Assembly (NCBI GenBank): GCA_963718635.1
Contig: OY970367.1
Coordinates: 62,001 to 126,000 of the forward strand
Source: JAIOQJ01 sp963718635
GTDB lineage: Bacteria > Planctomycetota > Planctomycetia > Gemmatales > Gemmataceae
DNA: 64,000 nt
Direction: 5' to 3'
Shown here: positions 10,250 through 19,760 of the stretch, piece after piece
How the letters are laid out: each line of letters opens with the position of its first letter
Numbering within the stretch: the stretch's first letter is position 1
The notes under the pieces: model-generated
Told to the model about the DNA's origin: nothing
Databases searched by the model: none
What the model saw: the letters and a program-made list of their open reading frames with translations, nothing else
Made by a program: the position numbers and the translations under genes

Positions 10250-12643
10250 ATGACAACCAAAACGCTCACGCCGGAATCGCTGCAGAGAATCCATGCCTAT
10301 TGGCGGGCCGCCAATTACTTGTCTGTTGGACAGATGTATCTGTGCGATAATCCGCTGTTGCAGCGACCGCTGGCGCTTACAGATGTTAAGCGTATGTTGT
10401 TGGGGCATTGGGGCACGACGCCTGGGCAGAACTTCATCTACGCTCATCTCAACCGAGTCATCAAGAAATATGACCTCGACATGATCTATGTTTCGGGCCC
10501 TGGCCATGGCGGCCCCGCTGTTGTTGCCAACACCTATCTCGAAGGCACTTACAGCGAAATCTATCCAAACGTCAGTCAAGACAAGGCGGGGCTGCAAAAG
10601 CTGTTCATCCAGTTTTCGTTTCCGGGCGGCATACCGAGCCACGCTTCGCCGGAGACGCCCGGCTCGATCCACGAAGGCGGCGAGCTGGGTTATTCCCTCA
10701 GCCATTCGTTCGGCGCGGTGTTCGACAACCCGAAGCTGATTGTTGCCTGCGTCGTCGGCGATGGTGAAGCCGAAACCGGGCCGTTGGCGACTGCCTGGCA
10801 TTCCAACAAGTTTCTCAACCCGATTACCGATGGCGCGGTGCTGCCGATCTTGCATCTGAACGGCTACAAGATTGCCAACCCGACCTTGCTCGCGCGAATT
10901 ACCCACGAAGAACTGGACCAGTTGCTCCGCGGCTACGGCTGGACGCCTTATTTCGTTGAAGGTCATGAGCCCGAGCTAATGCACGAAGCGATGGCCGCCA
11001 CGCTCGACTTGGCCGTCGAGGAGATTCGACGGATCCAGACCGATGCCCGAGCCCATTCAGTGAGCCAAGGAGACAACGCGAATACGCCTATCGTACGCCC
11101 CCGCTGGCCGATGATCGTTCTGAAGTCGCCTAAAGGATGGACCGGGCCTAAGGTCGTCGATGGTCGGCAAATTGAAGGCACCTTCCGCTCCCATCAGGTG
11201 CCGCTTTCTGATCCGGCGAGCCATCCCGAACATCTCAAACTCTTGGAAGAGTGGTTGAAGAGCTATAAGCCGGAAGAGCTCTTCGACGAACAAGGCCGAC
11301 TGATGCCTCAGCTTGCAGAACTCGCCCCGACCGGCGAACGCCGCATGGGCGCCAACCCGCACGCCAACGGCGGCATTCTTCTTCGCGACTTGCGCATGCC
11401 CGATTTCCGCGAGTACGCGGTGGATGTAGCTGCCCCGGGCGTCGGAGGCATCGGCGATACGCGCGTCCTCGGCCGTTTCCTGCGCGACGTCGCCAAGCTC
11501 AACTTGAAGCAGCAGAATTTCCGCGTCTTCGGACCGGATGAAACTCTTTCCAACGGCTTGGAGGCACTCTTTGAAGTTACGGGACGGCAATGGGAGGCGG
11601 CCACCGAGCCTAACGACGAGTTCTTGGCCCCTGTTGGCCGCGTGATGGAGATGCTTAGCGAGCACCAGTGCGAGGGTTGGCTTGAGGGTTATCTCCTTAC
11701 TGGACGGCATGGACTGTTCAATTGCTATGAGGCCTTCATCCACATCGTCGATTCGATGTTCAATCAACATGCGAAATGGTTGAAGGTCACATCGTGCTTG
11801 CCTTGGCGTCGGAAGATCGCGTCGTTGAATTACTTGCTGGCTTCGCACGTCTGGCGTCAGGATCACAACGGCTTCACGCACCAGGATCCTGGATTCATCG
11901 ACCACGTCGTCAACAAGAAAGCAGAGGTTGTCCGCGTCTACCTGCCTCCGGACGCCAACTGCCTGCTCTCAGTGATGGACCACTGCCTGCGCAGCCGCCA
12001 TTACGTAAACGTGGTGATTGCCGGCAAGCACCCCGCGCCGCAATGGCTTTCGATGGACGCGGCCGCCGAGCACTGCACCCGAGGGATCGGCATCTGGCAG
12101 TGGGCCAGCAACGATCAGGAAGCCGAGACGGATGTCGTGATGGCGTGCTGCGGCGATGTGCCAACGCTTGAAACGCTGGCGGCTGTCACCATCTTGCGCG
12201 AGCATCTTCCCGATTTGAAGATACGCGTGGTCAACATCGTTGACCTGATGAAGTTGCAACCGCAGACCGAGCATCCGCACGGCCTAAGCGATCACGAGTT
12301 CGACATGATTTTCACCAAAGACAAGCCGGTGATCTTCGCCTTCCACGCTTACCCGTGGTTGATCCATCGGCTTACCTATCGCCGGACCAACCATCACAAC
12401 ATTCACGTTCGCGGCTATAAGGAAGAGGGCACTATCACTACGCCTTTCGACATGACAGTTTTAAACGAACTGGATCGCTTTCACCTGGTGATCGATGCGA
12501 TCAACCGCCTGCCGCAAACGGGCAACAAGGGCACTTACCTGCAAGAACAGCTGACGGACAAGCTGATCGAACACAAGCACTACATCAACAAGCATGGCCA
12601 GGACATGCCGGAGATTCGCGAGTGGAAGTGGGGTGTGAGGTAG
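10250..12643 (+). CDS. xfp: Phosphoketolase (xylulose-5-phosphate/fructose-6-phosphate)
   Basis: A thiamine diphosphate enzyme that cleaves xylulose 5-phosphate (and often fructose 6-phosphate) with phosphate to acetyl phosphate plus glyceraldehyde 3-phosphate or erythrose 4-phosphate. The 797 aa length is typical and the frame is intact. Signature segments include GPGHGGPAVVANTYLEGTYS near residue 83, FPGGIPSHASPETPGSIHEG, the ThDP/Mg-binding GDGEAETGPLATAWHSNKF, and DHNGFTHQDPGF in the second half. It stands alone: no acetate kinase or phosphotransacetylase is nearby, so acetyl phosphate must be used by distant genes. The start is the ATG at 10250, which reads MTTKTLTPESLQRIHAYWRA, as in homologues. 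Confidence 0.96.
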   Translation: MTTKTLTPESLQRIHAYWRAANYLSVGQMYLCDNPLLQRPLALTDVKRMLLGHWGTTPGQNFIYAHLNRVIKKYDLDMIYVSGPGHGGPAVVANTYLEGTYSEIYPNVSQDKAGLQKLFIQFSFPGGIPSHASPETPGSIHEGGELGYSLSHSFGAVFDNPKLIVACVVGDGEAETGPLATAWHSNKFLNPITDGAVLPILHLNGYKIANPTLLARITHEELDQLLRGYGWTPYFVEGHEPELMHEAMAATLDLAVEEIRRIQTDARAHSVSQGDNANTPIVRPRWPMIVLKSPKGWTGPKVVDGRQIEGTFRSHQVPLSDPASHPEHLKLLEEWLKSYKPEELFDEQGRLMPQLAELAPTGERRMGANPHANGGILLRDLRMPDFREYAVDVAAPGVGGIGDTRVLGRFLRDVAKLNLKQQNFRVFGPDETLSNGLEALFEVTGRQWEAATEPNDEFLAPVGRVMEMLSEHQCEGWLEGYLLTGRHGLFNCYEAFIHIVDSMFNQHAKWLKVTSCLPWRRKIASLNYLLASHVWRQDHNGFTHQDPGFIDHVVNKKAEVVRVYLPPDANCLLSVMDHCLRSRHYVNVVIAGKHPAPQWLSMDAAAEHCTRGIGIWQWASNDQEAETDVVMACCGDVPTLETLAAVTILREHLPDLKIRVVNIVDLMKLQPQTEHPHGLSDHEFDMIFTKDKPVIFAFHAYPWLIHRLTYRRTNHHNIHVRGYKEEGTITTPFDMTVLNELDRFHLVIDAINRLPQTGNKGTYLQEQLTDKLIEHKHYINKHGQDMPEIREWKWGVR

Positions 12644-12743
12644 AGTGAAGAGAACCCGGGTTTTGCACAAACGCTTTAAATTCAATTCGGGGTCGGAAGC
12701 GTGAGCCACCTTTCCCGGCCCATAAAGGTGTGAGGAGCGCAAG

Positions 12744-13196
12744 ATGTCCAACCAGGTGTTGTCCAGCGTAGCAGTCTTCGCATTGTCCTGCTCTATAGGC
12801 TGCCAAAAACCCGCCTCTTTATCGGAAGGGCGACCGCTCGGAGGCGGCAACGTGTATCAAACGCGTGACGAAGTCCGAGCGCTTTGTCCTAATGCAAATT
12901 GGTTGGAAACGGAACATGATGAGGTCAGTTTTATATTCTGCGCCAACGACTTGCCGGCCTATGGCAATTCGAGAATGGAGGTGCGAGGATGGGTGTTTCG
13001 GCCTCGGACAAGAGAATGGAAAAACGTGCTAACGGTTCAGTTAAATGGCGTAGTCAGCGTCGAGCTATCGGTCGATCCAAAGACGGGATTGTTCATGGCA
13101 AAAGGGAACGCGAACAGCAACAAATTCAAGGACCACACAGTTTGTACGCTCGACCTTAGAGCACTGCTTCAACCGAAGATTGCGGAGTGCGTTTAG
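12744..13196 (+). CDS. Small predicted lipoprotein, unknown function
   Basis: The product is 150 aa and begins with a short hydrophobic signal ending in a lipobox-like SIGC at residues 17-20, so Cys20 is the probable lipidated residue. The mature part is hydrophilic, with beta-rich, immunity-protein-like composition (EVRGWVFRPRTREWKNVLTVQLNG). It has three later cysteines besides the lipidation site, and its last residues are AECV. I recognise no domain. A GTGAGGAGCGC stretch upstream is a plausible ribosome binding site. It is a single gene, about 100 bp after the phosphoketolase. Confidence 0.6.
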   Translation: MSNQVLSSVAVFALSCSIGCQKPASLSEGRPLGGGNVYQTRDEVRALCPNANWLETEHDEVSFIFCANDLPAYGNSRMEVRGWVFRPRTREWKNVLTVQLNGVVSVELSVDPKTGLFMAKGNANSNKFKDHTVCTLDLRALLQPKIAECV

Positions 13197-13559
13197 AGGG
13201 CTGTTCCTTTTGCTCGGCCGCCGGGATCGCTCCGCAAAGCTCCTTCAGGCCTACCAAGTCGTTCAGCGTCTTATCTTACGAGCAGCCAATTCACATTTAC
13301 AAGAGCTTCCATGCCCGAGCGGCGACCCGATGCCGTCGATCAACGTATCCGTTTGATGAAGCATGCTTGATATTCGGAAAAAAAGGCGGGTTGATCTTTT
13401 TTGCGCAAGACTTACGATCTTCGCGTTGGTCGGGACGTGGCATCCTGCAAGTTGAGGTTAAAGCCATGCATCTACGACCCCAATATCACTCGAAGCCAAT
13501 CGGTGCAAGAGAGAAATATTGGCAAGGGGGCATCGCCGGTTCCAAATGGGGGATTTTGC
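13197..13559 (+). other. Spacer upstream of the PEP-CTERM gene
   Basis: About 360 bp with no convincing gene. An overlapping open frame (13187-13738) has no family features and runs out of frame into the next gene, so it is judged spurious. AATGGGGGATTTTGC just before 13560 supplies a ribosome binding site for the PEP-CTERM gene. Promoter elements cannot be fixed by eye. Confidence 0.4.
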
Positions 13560-14150
13560 ATGAAGCGTTCGCAGCAGTTCGGGGTTTTCGTCGCGGCAGC
13601 AGCCTTTTCGTTGGTCTTTCAGGCCGAGAGCCGAGGCGGGTTGATGACCAGCGGCAATACGGTCGCTGTCAGCGGCAGCGACTTTACTTTCTCATACGGG
13701 GTCAACCTGACGGGTGGTTCGCTGCTTCGCCCCGGTGACTACTTCACGATTTACGATTTCCGGGGTTTCGTAGCGGGATCGAATACGCAGCCGAGCAATT
13801 TTACGTTTAGCTCCGCCAACGTCGGCCCGACCCCGGCCGGCGCCACGCCAACCGATAGTGCGAGCATCGCCAACGTCACCTGGACCTACAACGGTCCCAG
13901 CGCCCTGGTTGGCCCCAAGACGTTAGGCCGATTCACGGCCAATTCGGTTGATAGCAGCACAAGCAACGGTGCCTTTGTCGGGGTCTCGCTGAGAGCGGGC
14001 GAAGGCGGCTCTGCCGTTGATGTCGCTCAGTCGCAGGTTTCGGTTCCCGCGCCGCATGTATCGTGCGTCCCCGAACCGGCATCGATGGCGATGATCGGCG
14101 CCGGCTTGCCGCTGCTGGGATTATTCCGGCGCTTTCGATTTAAGAATTGA
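13560..14150 (+). CDS. PEP-CTERM sorting domain protein
   Basis: A secreted protein of 196 aa. It has an N-terminal signal peptide (MKRSQQFGVFVAAAAFSLVF), a Ser/Thr/Gly-rich body of low complexity, and a C-terminal sorting signal: VPEPAS, a short hydrophobic helix (MAMIGAGLPLLGLF) and the basic end RRFRFKN. PEP-CTERM proteins are processed by exosortase and often belong to biofilm or exopolysaccharide systems. The ATG at 13560 is chosen over the upstream one at 13401 because it puts the signal peptide at the N-terminus and has a GGGGGA motif just upstream. No exosortase is in the window. Confidence 0.85.
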   Translation: MKRSQQFGVFVAAAAFSLVFQAESRGGLMTSGNTVAVSGSDFTFSYGVNLTGGSLLRPGDYFTIYDFRGFVAGSNTQPSNFTFSSANVGPTPAGATPTDSASIANVTWTYNGPSALVGPKTLGRFTANSVDSSTSNGAFVGVSLRAGEGGSAVDVAQSQVSVPAPHVSCVPEPASMAMIGAGLPLLGLFRRFRFKN

Positions 14151-14185
14151 GCAAAGGGCGATTGCCATTCGACTCATGTCGGCCT

Positions 14186-14231
14186 CGCCGCCACCCCGCT
14201 TGCCGGGGTGGAGCGAAAGTTCGTCACTAGC
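14186..14231. repeat. REP-like palindrome, family A (copy 2), abutting the insertion sequence
   Basis: The hairpin CCACCCCGCTTGCCGGGGTGG is followed by AGCGAAAGTTCGTCACTAG, the reverse orientation of copies 1, 4 and 5. Its outer end CTAG coincides with the left end of the insertion sequence, suggesting that the element landed at the tip of this repeat. Confidence 0.75.
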
Positions 14232-16273
14232 CTATCTTGCGCACTTGGCGCGGTCGGCAAGGCGATATCCCGAGGAATATGATAGGCAGGCCCCCGAAGT
14301 CTTCACTACAAAACGCGGTCGGGACTCAGGCGTTCGGGCATTTGGATACCCAGTGCCTGGAGAATTCGTTTCTGCTCGGCGTTCGGGCGGGCGACGCGGC
14401 GGAAGATCAGTTGGCGGCCATCGGTGCTCAGCAGTTCGATGTCGCCGATCATGATCTGGCCCAGTTCGCGCAGAATGACTTCCGGAGTCATGGGCCGAGG
14501 CTTGGGGACAGCATTGCCGCGGGCTAAGTCGGGTTTGCGAATCAGCGTTTGCAGTTTGGCCTGCTTGGCGAGATGATCGAGCGTCTTCCATAACGCATAA
14601 GCCAAAACGCATACGAAGACATGGGCTTGTGTCCGGCCGCTGTAGTGATGCCAGATCGGCCGCAACAGCAACTCGGATTTGAGGACGCGGAAGGCACGCT
14701 CTACGGCTGCGAGTTGCATGTATGTTTCCCAAAACTCCTCGGCCGTCCAGCCGCCTTGGTTGCTCCGCAGCAGGTAGGCGCCGTCGCGCCGCAACGCGTC
14801 CTTGAACTTGGCGACGTGCCACTCCACGAGCAGCGACACGGGCTTGTCGCTCACAGTCAGCTTCACGAATGGCGTGGCCTTCGGAGAGCGGCCCTTGAGC
14901 CGGCCGATCGCCTCCATGATCTTGTCGCGGTTCTTCAAGCGTCCTTTGCTGATGCGAGCGTGCAACTTGCGAAGGGCGGCCGCCAACATGCGTCGCTGCC
15001 GACGGCGGATGGCCCTTTCTTTTTTCTTGCGGTCGTTACTGCGAGCCAAGAGGTAATGAACGCCATCGCGTGTAGCGCTTTGACAACGACACCGGGATGA
15101 TCGGGAAGACTCTGCCAGCCCGTTCGCGCCAGTTCCTCTTGAAAATGCGACAATTCGTGGCGACGCGTCGCCAGCAGATAGCGGCGGCCGGGCTCATCGA
15201 GAAACGCCAAAGTGTCCTCGCTGATCATGCCGCGATCCATGACCCAAACCCGCTGGCTTTTGCCGAAGCGCGCTTCGGTTTCGCCGACGACTTGACGCAC
15301 CGTCTGCACGTCCCGGGCGTTGCCAGCCATCGTGTAATGCGCCAGCGGAAAGCCTTCGCGCGTGACGACCAGAGCCAGCACGATTTGCTTGCAATCGCTA
15401 CGGTGATCGCGCGAGTAGCCGCGCTTGGCCAAGTCGTTCTCCTCGGCCAATCCTTCGAAGTAGCTGCTGGTAAGGTCGTACAAGAGCAAGTCGTAATCGA
15501 GTTGAAACAAGCCTTGGAAGCGCGCTTTCAAGTCGTTCTCGATGACGGTTTGCGCCTTGAGCAAATGATCGAGGGTGCGATAGAGACGGTCTTTGGTGAC
15601 GGCTTCGTCGGGCACGCCGAGCAGGTCATCCAGTCCGGTTGATGCGTACCAATGTTCGGCCAGGGCGAATTCGCTGCACGGAGCGCACAAGCGGTTGATG
15701 ACTTCGATGGCGACGACATCGGCGGGACGCACGGTCTCTTTGCCCTGAGTCATGTGCCGATTGATGATCGCGTCGAGGTCGAGCAGGTTCCACAACCAGC
15801 GCGCCAGATAGACATCGCCGAAGCAGCGAGCATTGGACCAGCTCACTTCGCCGACCCGGACGCGCACGATGTCGGGATCGTCCGGGAGCGGCACGTCGTC
15901 GTCATCGGGGAACAGACGAAGTTGCTGCGTATCGCCTTGCCGGTTGTGAAACACGACCGTGCGTTGCCAACGGCGTTCCTGATCGGCGTTGAGTTCGCCG
16001 AGGTGGGCGACAACATGCTGGCGCGGCCCGGCCTCGGTGCGCACACTCTCGACAAGGGCGAAGTACGTGTAGGTCTTGCCGGCCTTGGTTCGCGTGTAGC
16101 GGCGGAGGAACATCCCCACCTCCGGAAACCGAATTCGGGCGACCGGGGTAGGCTACAGGCCGGGTTTCCACTACATCGCATTTGGGCATCAAACTGCAAT
16201 ATTCGTCGGGAATTTCGTCCCAAGATTTTCGAAAATCGATGATTTTAGCTCGGAAGTGCGCAACTTAGGCTAG
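14228..16273 (-). mobile_element. IS1634-like insertion sequence, about 2.05 kb
   Basis: The two ends are inverted copies of a 20-bp sequence. The left end (14228-14247) reads CTAGCCTATCTTGCGCACTT. The right end (16254-16273), read on the opposite strand, is CTAGCCTAAGTTGCGCACTT, so 18 of 20 positions match. The outermost CTAG on each side may belong to the terminal repeat or be a 4-bp target duplication. The element holds a single transposase gene transcribed leftward. It is flanked on both sides by REP-like palindromes. Confidence 0.85.
14306..16119 (-). CDS. IS1634-like DDE transposase (one frameshift)
   Basis: About 604 aa when repaired, a normal length for IS1634-type transposases of the IS4 superfamily. 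The N-terminal part has VVAHLGELNADQE, then LLYDLTSSYFEG (first catalytic Asp region), VMDRGMISEDTLAFL (second Asp) and, in the C-terminal part, AAVERAFRVLKSEL (catalytic Glu region). The frame breaks near 15060-15080, where VKALHA should run on into DGVHYLLARSNDRKKKERA; a one-base loss explains it. The break may be a sequence error, as in neighbouring genes, or real inactivation. Confidence 0.88.
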
Positions 16274-16607
16274 ATGCGGTCTACTCTTTTGAACGCCGCC
16301 ACCCCGCTCGTCGGGGTGGAGCGCCAGTTCGTAGCTGGAATCGCTGTTTATGAACCTGCGCTCCACCCCGACAAGCGGGGTGGCGGCGTCTCTGTGATGG
16401 GCAAGGTTTTCTAGCGACGAACGTGCGCTCCACCCTGACAAGCAGGGTGGAGGCGAATTGGAGGAGGCCAAAATGAGAACCTGTTAAATCCGGCAAACTG
16501 ATCCAGTTTCGCTGTTCTTATTTCAGTTCGCTCCAAAGCCGGGGCAGGCTGGGAAGGCGCGTTTTCAACTTTTGCCGGGATCTGTTGACGCTCCGGTGAT
16601 ACAGCTT
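16274..16607. other. Spacer with three REP-like palindromes
   Basis: This 334-bp spacer between the insertion sequence and the serine hydrolase gene holds family A copies at 16294-16338, 16351-16388 and 16409-16455. No gene is visible. Confidence 0.6.
16294..16455. repeat. Cluster of three REP-like palindromes, family A (copies 3-5)
   Basis: Copy 3 (16294-16338) is in one orientation; copies 4 (16351-16388) and 5 (16409-16455) are in the other. In copy 5 the stem reads CCACCCTG/CAGGGTGG instead of CCACCCCG/CGGGGTGG, a paired change that keeps the hairpin. Alternating orientation and a conserved tail (GCGACGAACGTGCGCT) are typical of REP clusters. Confidence 0.85.
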
Positions 16608-18062
16608 TTACTTCGCCTTGCCCGTCAGCGTTGTTTGTTTTTGAGGTCCGAAGCCGACATTTGGGTCGATGTCGCAACGGACCTCATCGCCTGCGAATTT
16701 CAAACGGACGGTGAAGATAAAGGGCGTTTCGTAGAAGCAGAGCTTGGCAGTGAAAGTGCTTTCTTCGGTCCATGCGCCTGTCGCAGCAATCGGTTGAATC
16801 GACAACTGGCCCCAACCGCCTTTGCCCTTCTTCCAGTTGCCGGCGCCACAAACAAATTTCTGATCGACTCCGTCTACGCGGGCAATAAGGGTGACGGCAT
16901 CGCCTTTCCCATCGTTCTCCAGCGCAATCGATTCTAGCTTGCGATCATTGGCGGCAAATTCAAAAGCTTTACCATATACCTTCGTCGCTGGTGAAACAGC
17001 TTCGGGAATGCGTAAGCCAAGCCCTTTCAGCTTCTGTTCTAGCTTGTTTCGTACAACATCGTTGGCGGGCAACGGCGCGTCTTTGAAACCTGGGATGAGC
17101 TCATCCCAAATAAGATTCATCACGCCCTGCATATCTTTTAGGCCGCCGGTTATAGCGATCACCGTGTCCTGCTCCGGAATCACCAGGCAGTATTGGCCGA
17201 AGGCGCCATCGCCGCGATAGGCGTTATGACGGCAGCGCCAAAACTGATAACCATACCCCTGTTCCCAATCGCTCTTTGGATTGCTGCCGTTGGATGTCTG
17301 CCGGGCCGTCGCCTTTTCAATCCATGCTTCAGGCACCAGTTGCTTTCCTTGCCACTTTCCCTTTTGCAGATAAAGTTGGCCAAATTTGGCGATGTCTTCC
17401 GTGCGCACGCTTAGTCCATAGCCGCCGGTGGAAACACCCTGCGGGCTTTGTTCCCATGTCGGCTGTTCGATTCCGAGCGGCTCGAAGAGGCGGGGCTTCA
17501 GATATTCGAGCAGGGTCTGGCCGGTCGCTTTCTGTACGATGGCCGAGAGCATGTACGTGGCCGAGGTGTTGTAGAGAAAGTGCGTGCCCGGCTTGAACGG
17601 CACCGGGTGCGCCAAAAACGTTTTCGCCCACGATTCATTGGCCGTGCGCGGCGGCTCCGATTGATGTCCGGTATTCATGCGCAGAAGATCGCTGATGCGC
17701 ATCGCTTTCAGATTATTGCCCGGCTCCCCAGGCGCTTCATCGGGGAAGTATTTGAGCACGCTGTCATCGAGCGCGATCTTGCCATCGGCAATGGCGAGGC
17801 CGACCGCCGTCGAAGTGAAACTCTTGCTAAGTGAATAGAGCGAATGACGCGAAGTGGCATCGTAAGGCGCCCACCAACCCTCGGCCACCACGTGCCCATG
17901 TCGGACCATCATAAAACTGTGAAGTGAATCGACCTTCTTATCCGCCGCTTCAATGAACGAAAGCACGGCCGCCGAGTCTACGCCCTGCGCCTCCGGCGTG
18001 CTTCGCGGGAGATCCGCAGCCAGGCCAAGCGCTGCCATGATGACGATGCCAAGGTGTCTCAT
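16608..18062 (-). CDS. Serine hydrolase, class C beta-lactamase/penicillin-binding-like
   Basis: The product is 484 aa. It has a short signal-like N-terminus (MRHLGIVIMAALGLA) and a class C beta-lactamase-type esterase domain (about residues 20-340). Its SxxK motif is Ser77-Leu-Ser-Lys80 within LYSLSKSFTS, a Tyr-containing second motif lies in FLYNTSATYMLS, and a GDGAFGQYCLVIPE segment sits where the KTG-like motif is expected. The last roughly 130 residues are beta-rich. Enzymes of this type are esterases, D-aminopeptidases or carboxypeptidases acting on cell-wall or ester substrates; the substrate is not predictable. It is divergent from the sulfatase, with a family B hairpin in the shared spacer. 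Confidence 0.88.
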   Translation of the reverse strand: MRHLGIVIMAALGLAADLPRSTPEAQGVDSAAVLSFIEAADKKVDSLHSFMMVRHGHVVAEGWWAPYDATSRHSLYSLSKSFTSTAVGLAIADGKIALDDSVLKYFPDEAPGEPGNNLKAMRISDLLRMNTGHQSEPPRTANESWAKTFLAHPVPFKPGTHFLYNTSATYMLSAIVQKATGQTLLEYLKPRLFEPLGIEQPTWEQSPQGVSTGGYGLSVRTEDIAKFGQLYLQKGKWQGKQLVPEAWIEKATARQTSNGSNPKSDWEQGYGYQFWRCRHNAYRGDGAFGQYCLVIPEQDTVIAITGGLKDMQGVMNLIWDELIPGFKDAPLPANDVVRNKLEQKLKGLGLRIPEAVSPATKVYGKAFEFAANDRKLESIALENDGKGDAVTLIARVDGVDQKFVCGAGNWKKGKGGWGQLSIQPIAATGAWTEESTFTAKLCFYETPFIFTVRLKFAGDEVRCDIDPNVGFGPQKQTTLTGKAK

Positions 18063-18115
18063 TGTTGTTTCCTATATGGGGGGCACTACACTTAAAGCAA
18101 TGATACAGAGGCCGG

Positions 18116-18147
18116 AGGTGGGTTGCGCAGAGCCTTCACCCACCCTA
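18116..18147. repeat. Hairpin repeat, family B (copy 2)
   Basis: The arms are GGTGGGTTGCGCAGAGCC and TTCACCCACC. It lies in the 113-bp divergent spacer between the serine hydrolase and the sulfatase. Confidence 0.75.
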
Positions 18148-18175
18148 CAAAACATAAACCCCGAGGACAATCAAC

Positions 18176-19732
18176 ATGTTACGCTTATTGATCGCCGGCA
18201 GTCTCTGCCTCGGTGCGCTTCATCCAGCACAAGGCGCAACGCCGCCGAACATTGTTGTCATCCTCGTCGATGACATGGGCTTCAGCGATGTCGGCTGTTA
18301 CGGCAGCGAAATCCCTACCCCAAACTTAGACAAGCTAGCGGAGAATGGACTACGCTTCACGCAGTTTTATAACACGGCCCGCTGTTGTCCCACACGCGCC
18401 AGTTTGTTGACCGGTCTTTATTCGCACCAAGCTGGCGTCGGGCATATGGTTGAAGACCAGAATAAGCCGGGCTATCGCGGCCGGCTTAATAACCAGTGCG
18501 TCACGATCGCGGAGGTGCTTGGCGGCGCCGGCTACTTCACCGCCATGACGGGCAAATGGCACGTCGGCCAGAACCATGGCGTGGCGCCTTGGAATCGCGG
18601 CTTCGAGCGCAGTTTCAACTCGGCCGCAGGAGGCTTCTATTACCCAGGCGCCAACAACCACATCTTCCTCAATAGCAAAGACATCACCGCCGAGTTGCCT
18701 AAGGGTTCTTACACGACCGATCTCTGGACGGATTACGGCATTAAGTTCATCGACGACGGCATAGCCGCGAAGAAGCCGTTCTTCCTTTACTTGGCGCATA
18801 ATGCCCCACACTTTCCGCTGCAAGCGCCTGCTGAAGAAATCGCCAAGTTTCGCGGTAAATACAAGATGGGGTGGGATAAACTACGCGCTGAACGTCATGC
18901 CAAGCAAATTGATTTAGGCGTCGTCGATAAAGCTTGGGGCATGACGCCGTTGCCGAGCGATGTGAAAGCCTGGGATAAGCTGAGCGATGTCGAGCAGGAC
19001 CGCTTCGACCATATCATGGCGATCTATGCGGCAACGCTTGCGCATGTTGATCAGAGCATCGGCCGGCTCGTGGAAGCACTCAAAGAAAGAAAGGTTTTGG
19101 ACAACACTCTGATCCTCTTCATGTCGGACAACGGCGGCAATGCCGAGAGCGGGCCCGAAGGGAAGCTGGATGGCAAGAATCCCGGCGGCGCCAACTCGAC
19201 CGTCTTTGTCGGCAAGTCGTGGGCAACATTGAACAATACACCCTTCGTTCTCTATAAGCACTTCAACCACGAAGGCGGCATCTCGACGCCGTTGATCGCT
19301 CATTGGCCAGCCGGCATCCGTGCCAAGGGCGAACTGCGCAAGCAGCCGGGGCACTTGATCGATGTGATGGCCACCTGTGTTGCCGTCTCGGGCGCCAACT
19401 ATCCGGCGGAGTTTGCCGGTCAAAAGATTCTGCCGATGGAAGGCAAAAGCCTTATGCCCGCCTTTGAAAACAAAGAGATCGAGCGTGATGCCCTATACTG
19501 GGAACACGAAGGCAACGCCGCCGTACGTGAGGGTGATTACAAACTCGTTCGCCAAGGGCGCAATGGCCCCTGGCAACTCTACGACATGAAAGCCGACCGC
19601 TGTGAGCTACACGACCTCTCTGAGAAAGTGCCCGATAAAGCGAAGGGCCTAGCCGGCAAATGGCTGACCTGGGCCAAGCGCTGCAACGTAGTAGATGAAG
19701 ATGGAAAATTGCCGAAGAAGAATAAGAATTAG
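18176..19732 (+). CDS. Arylsulfatase-family sulfatase (FGly type)
   Basis: An exported type I sulfatase of 518 aa that hydrolyses sulfate esters in the periplasm. It has a signal peptide (MLRLLIAGSLCLGALHPAQG), a metal-binding VDDMGFSDVGCYGSEIPTPN segment, and the formylglycine motif C70-C-P-T-R74 followed by ASLLTG; Cys70 would be converted by a formylglycine-generating enzyme. GKWHVG near residue 124 supplies further active-site residues. The C-terminal REGDYKLVR and YDMKADRCELHDLS segments are standard. The natural substrate, probably a sulfated polysaccharide, cannot be read from sequence. Family B hairpins flank the gene on both sides. Confidence 0.95.
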   Translation: MLRLLIAGSLCLGALHPAQGATPPNIVVILVDDMGFSDVGCYGSEIPTPNLDKLAENGLRFTQFYNTARCCPTRASLLTGLYSHQAGVGHMVEDQNKPGYRGRLNNQCVTIAEVLGGAGYFTAMTGKWHVGQNHGVAPWNRGFERSFNSAAGGFYYPGANNHIFLNSKDITAELPKGSYTTDLWTDYGIKFIDDGIAAKKPFFLYLAHNAPHFPLQAPAEEIAKFRGKYKMGWDKLRAERHAKQIDLGVVDKAWGMTPLPSDVKAWDKLSDVEQDRFDHIMAIYAATLAHVDQSIGRLVEALKERKVLDNTLILFMSDNGGNAESGPEGKLDGKNPGGANSTVFVGKSWATLNNTPFVLYKHFNHEGGISTPLIAHWPAGIRAKGELRKQPGHLIDVMATCVAVSGANYPAEFAGQKILPMEGKSLMPAFENKEIERDALYWEHEGNAAVREGDYKLVRQGRNGPWQLYDMKADRCELHDLSEKVPDKAKGLAGKWLTWAKRCNVVDEDGKLPKKNKN

Positions 19733-19760
19733 TGTTAGATGTGCTAAAGATATTTCTTAT

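Noticed and set aside
13187..13738. A 183-codon open frame between the lipoprotein and PEP-CTERM genes
   Set aside because: No domain, out of frame with the PEP-CTERM gene it overlaps, and no convincing start signal.
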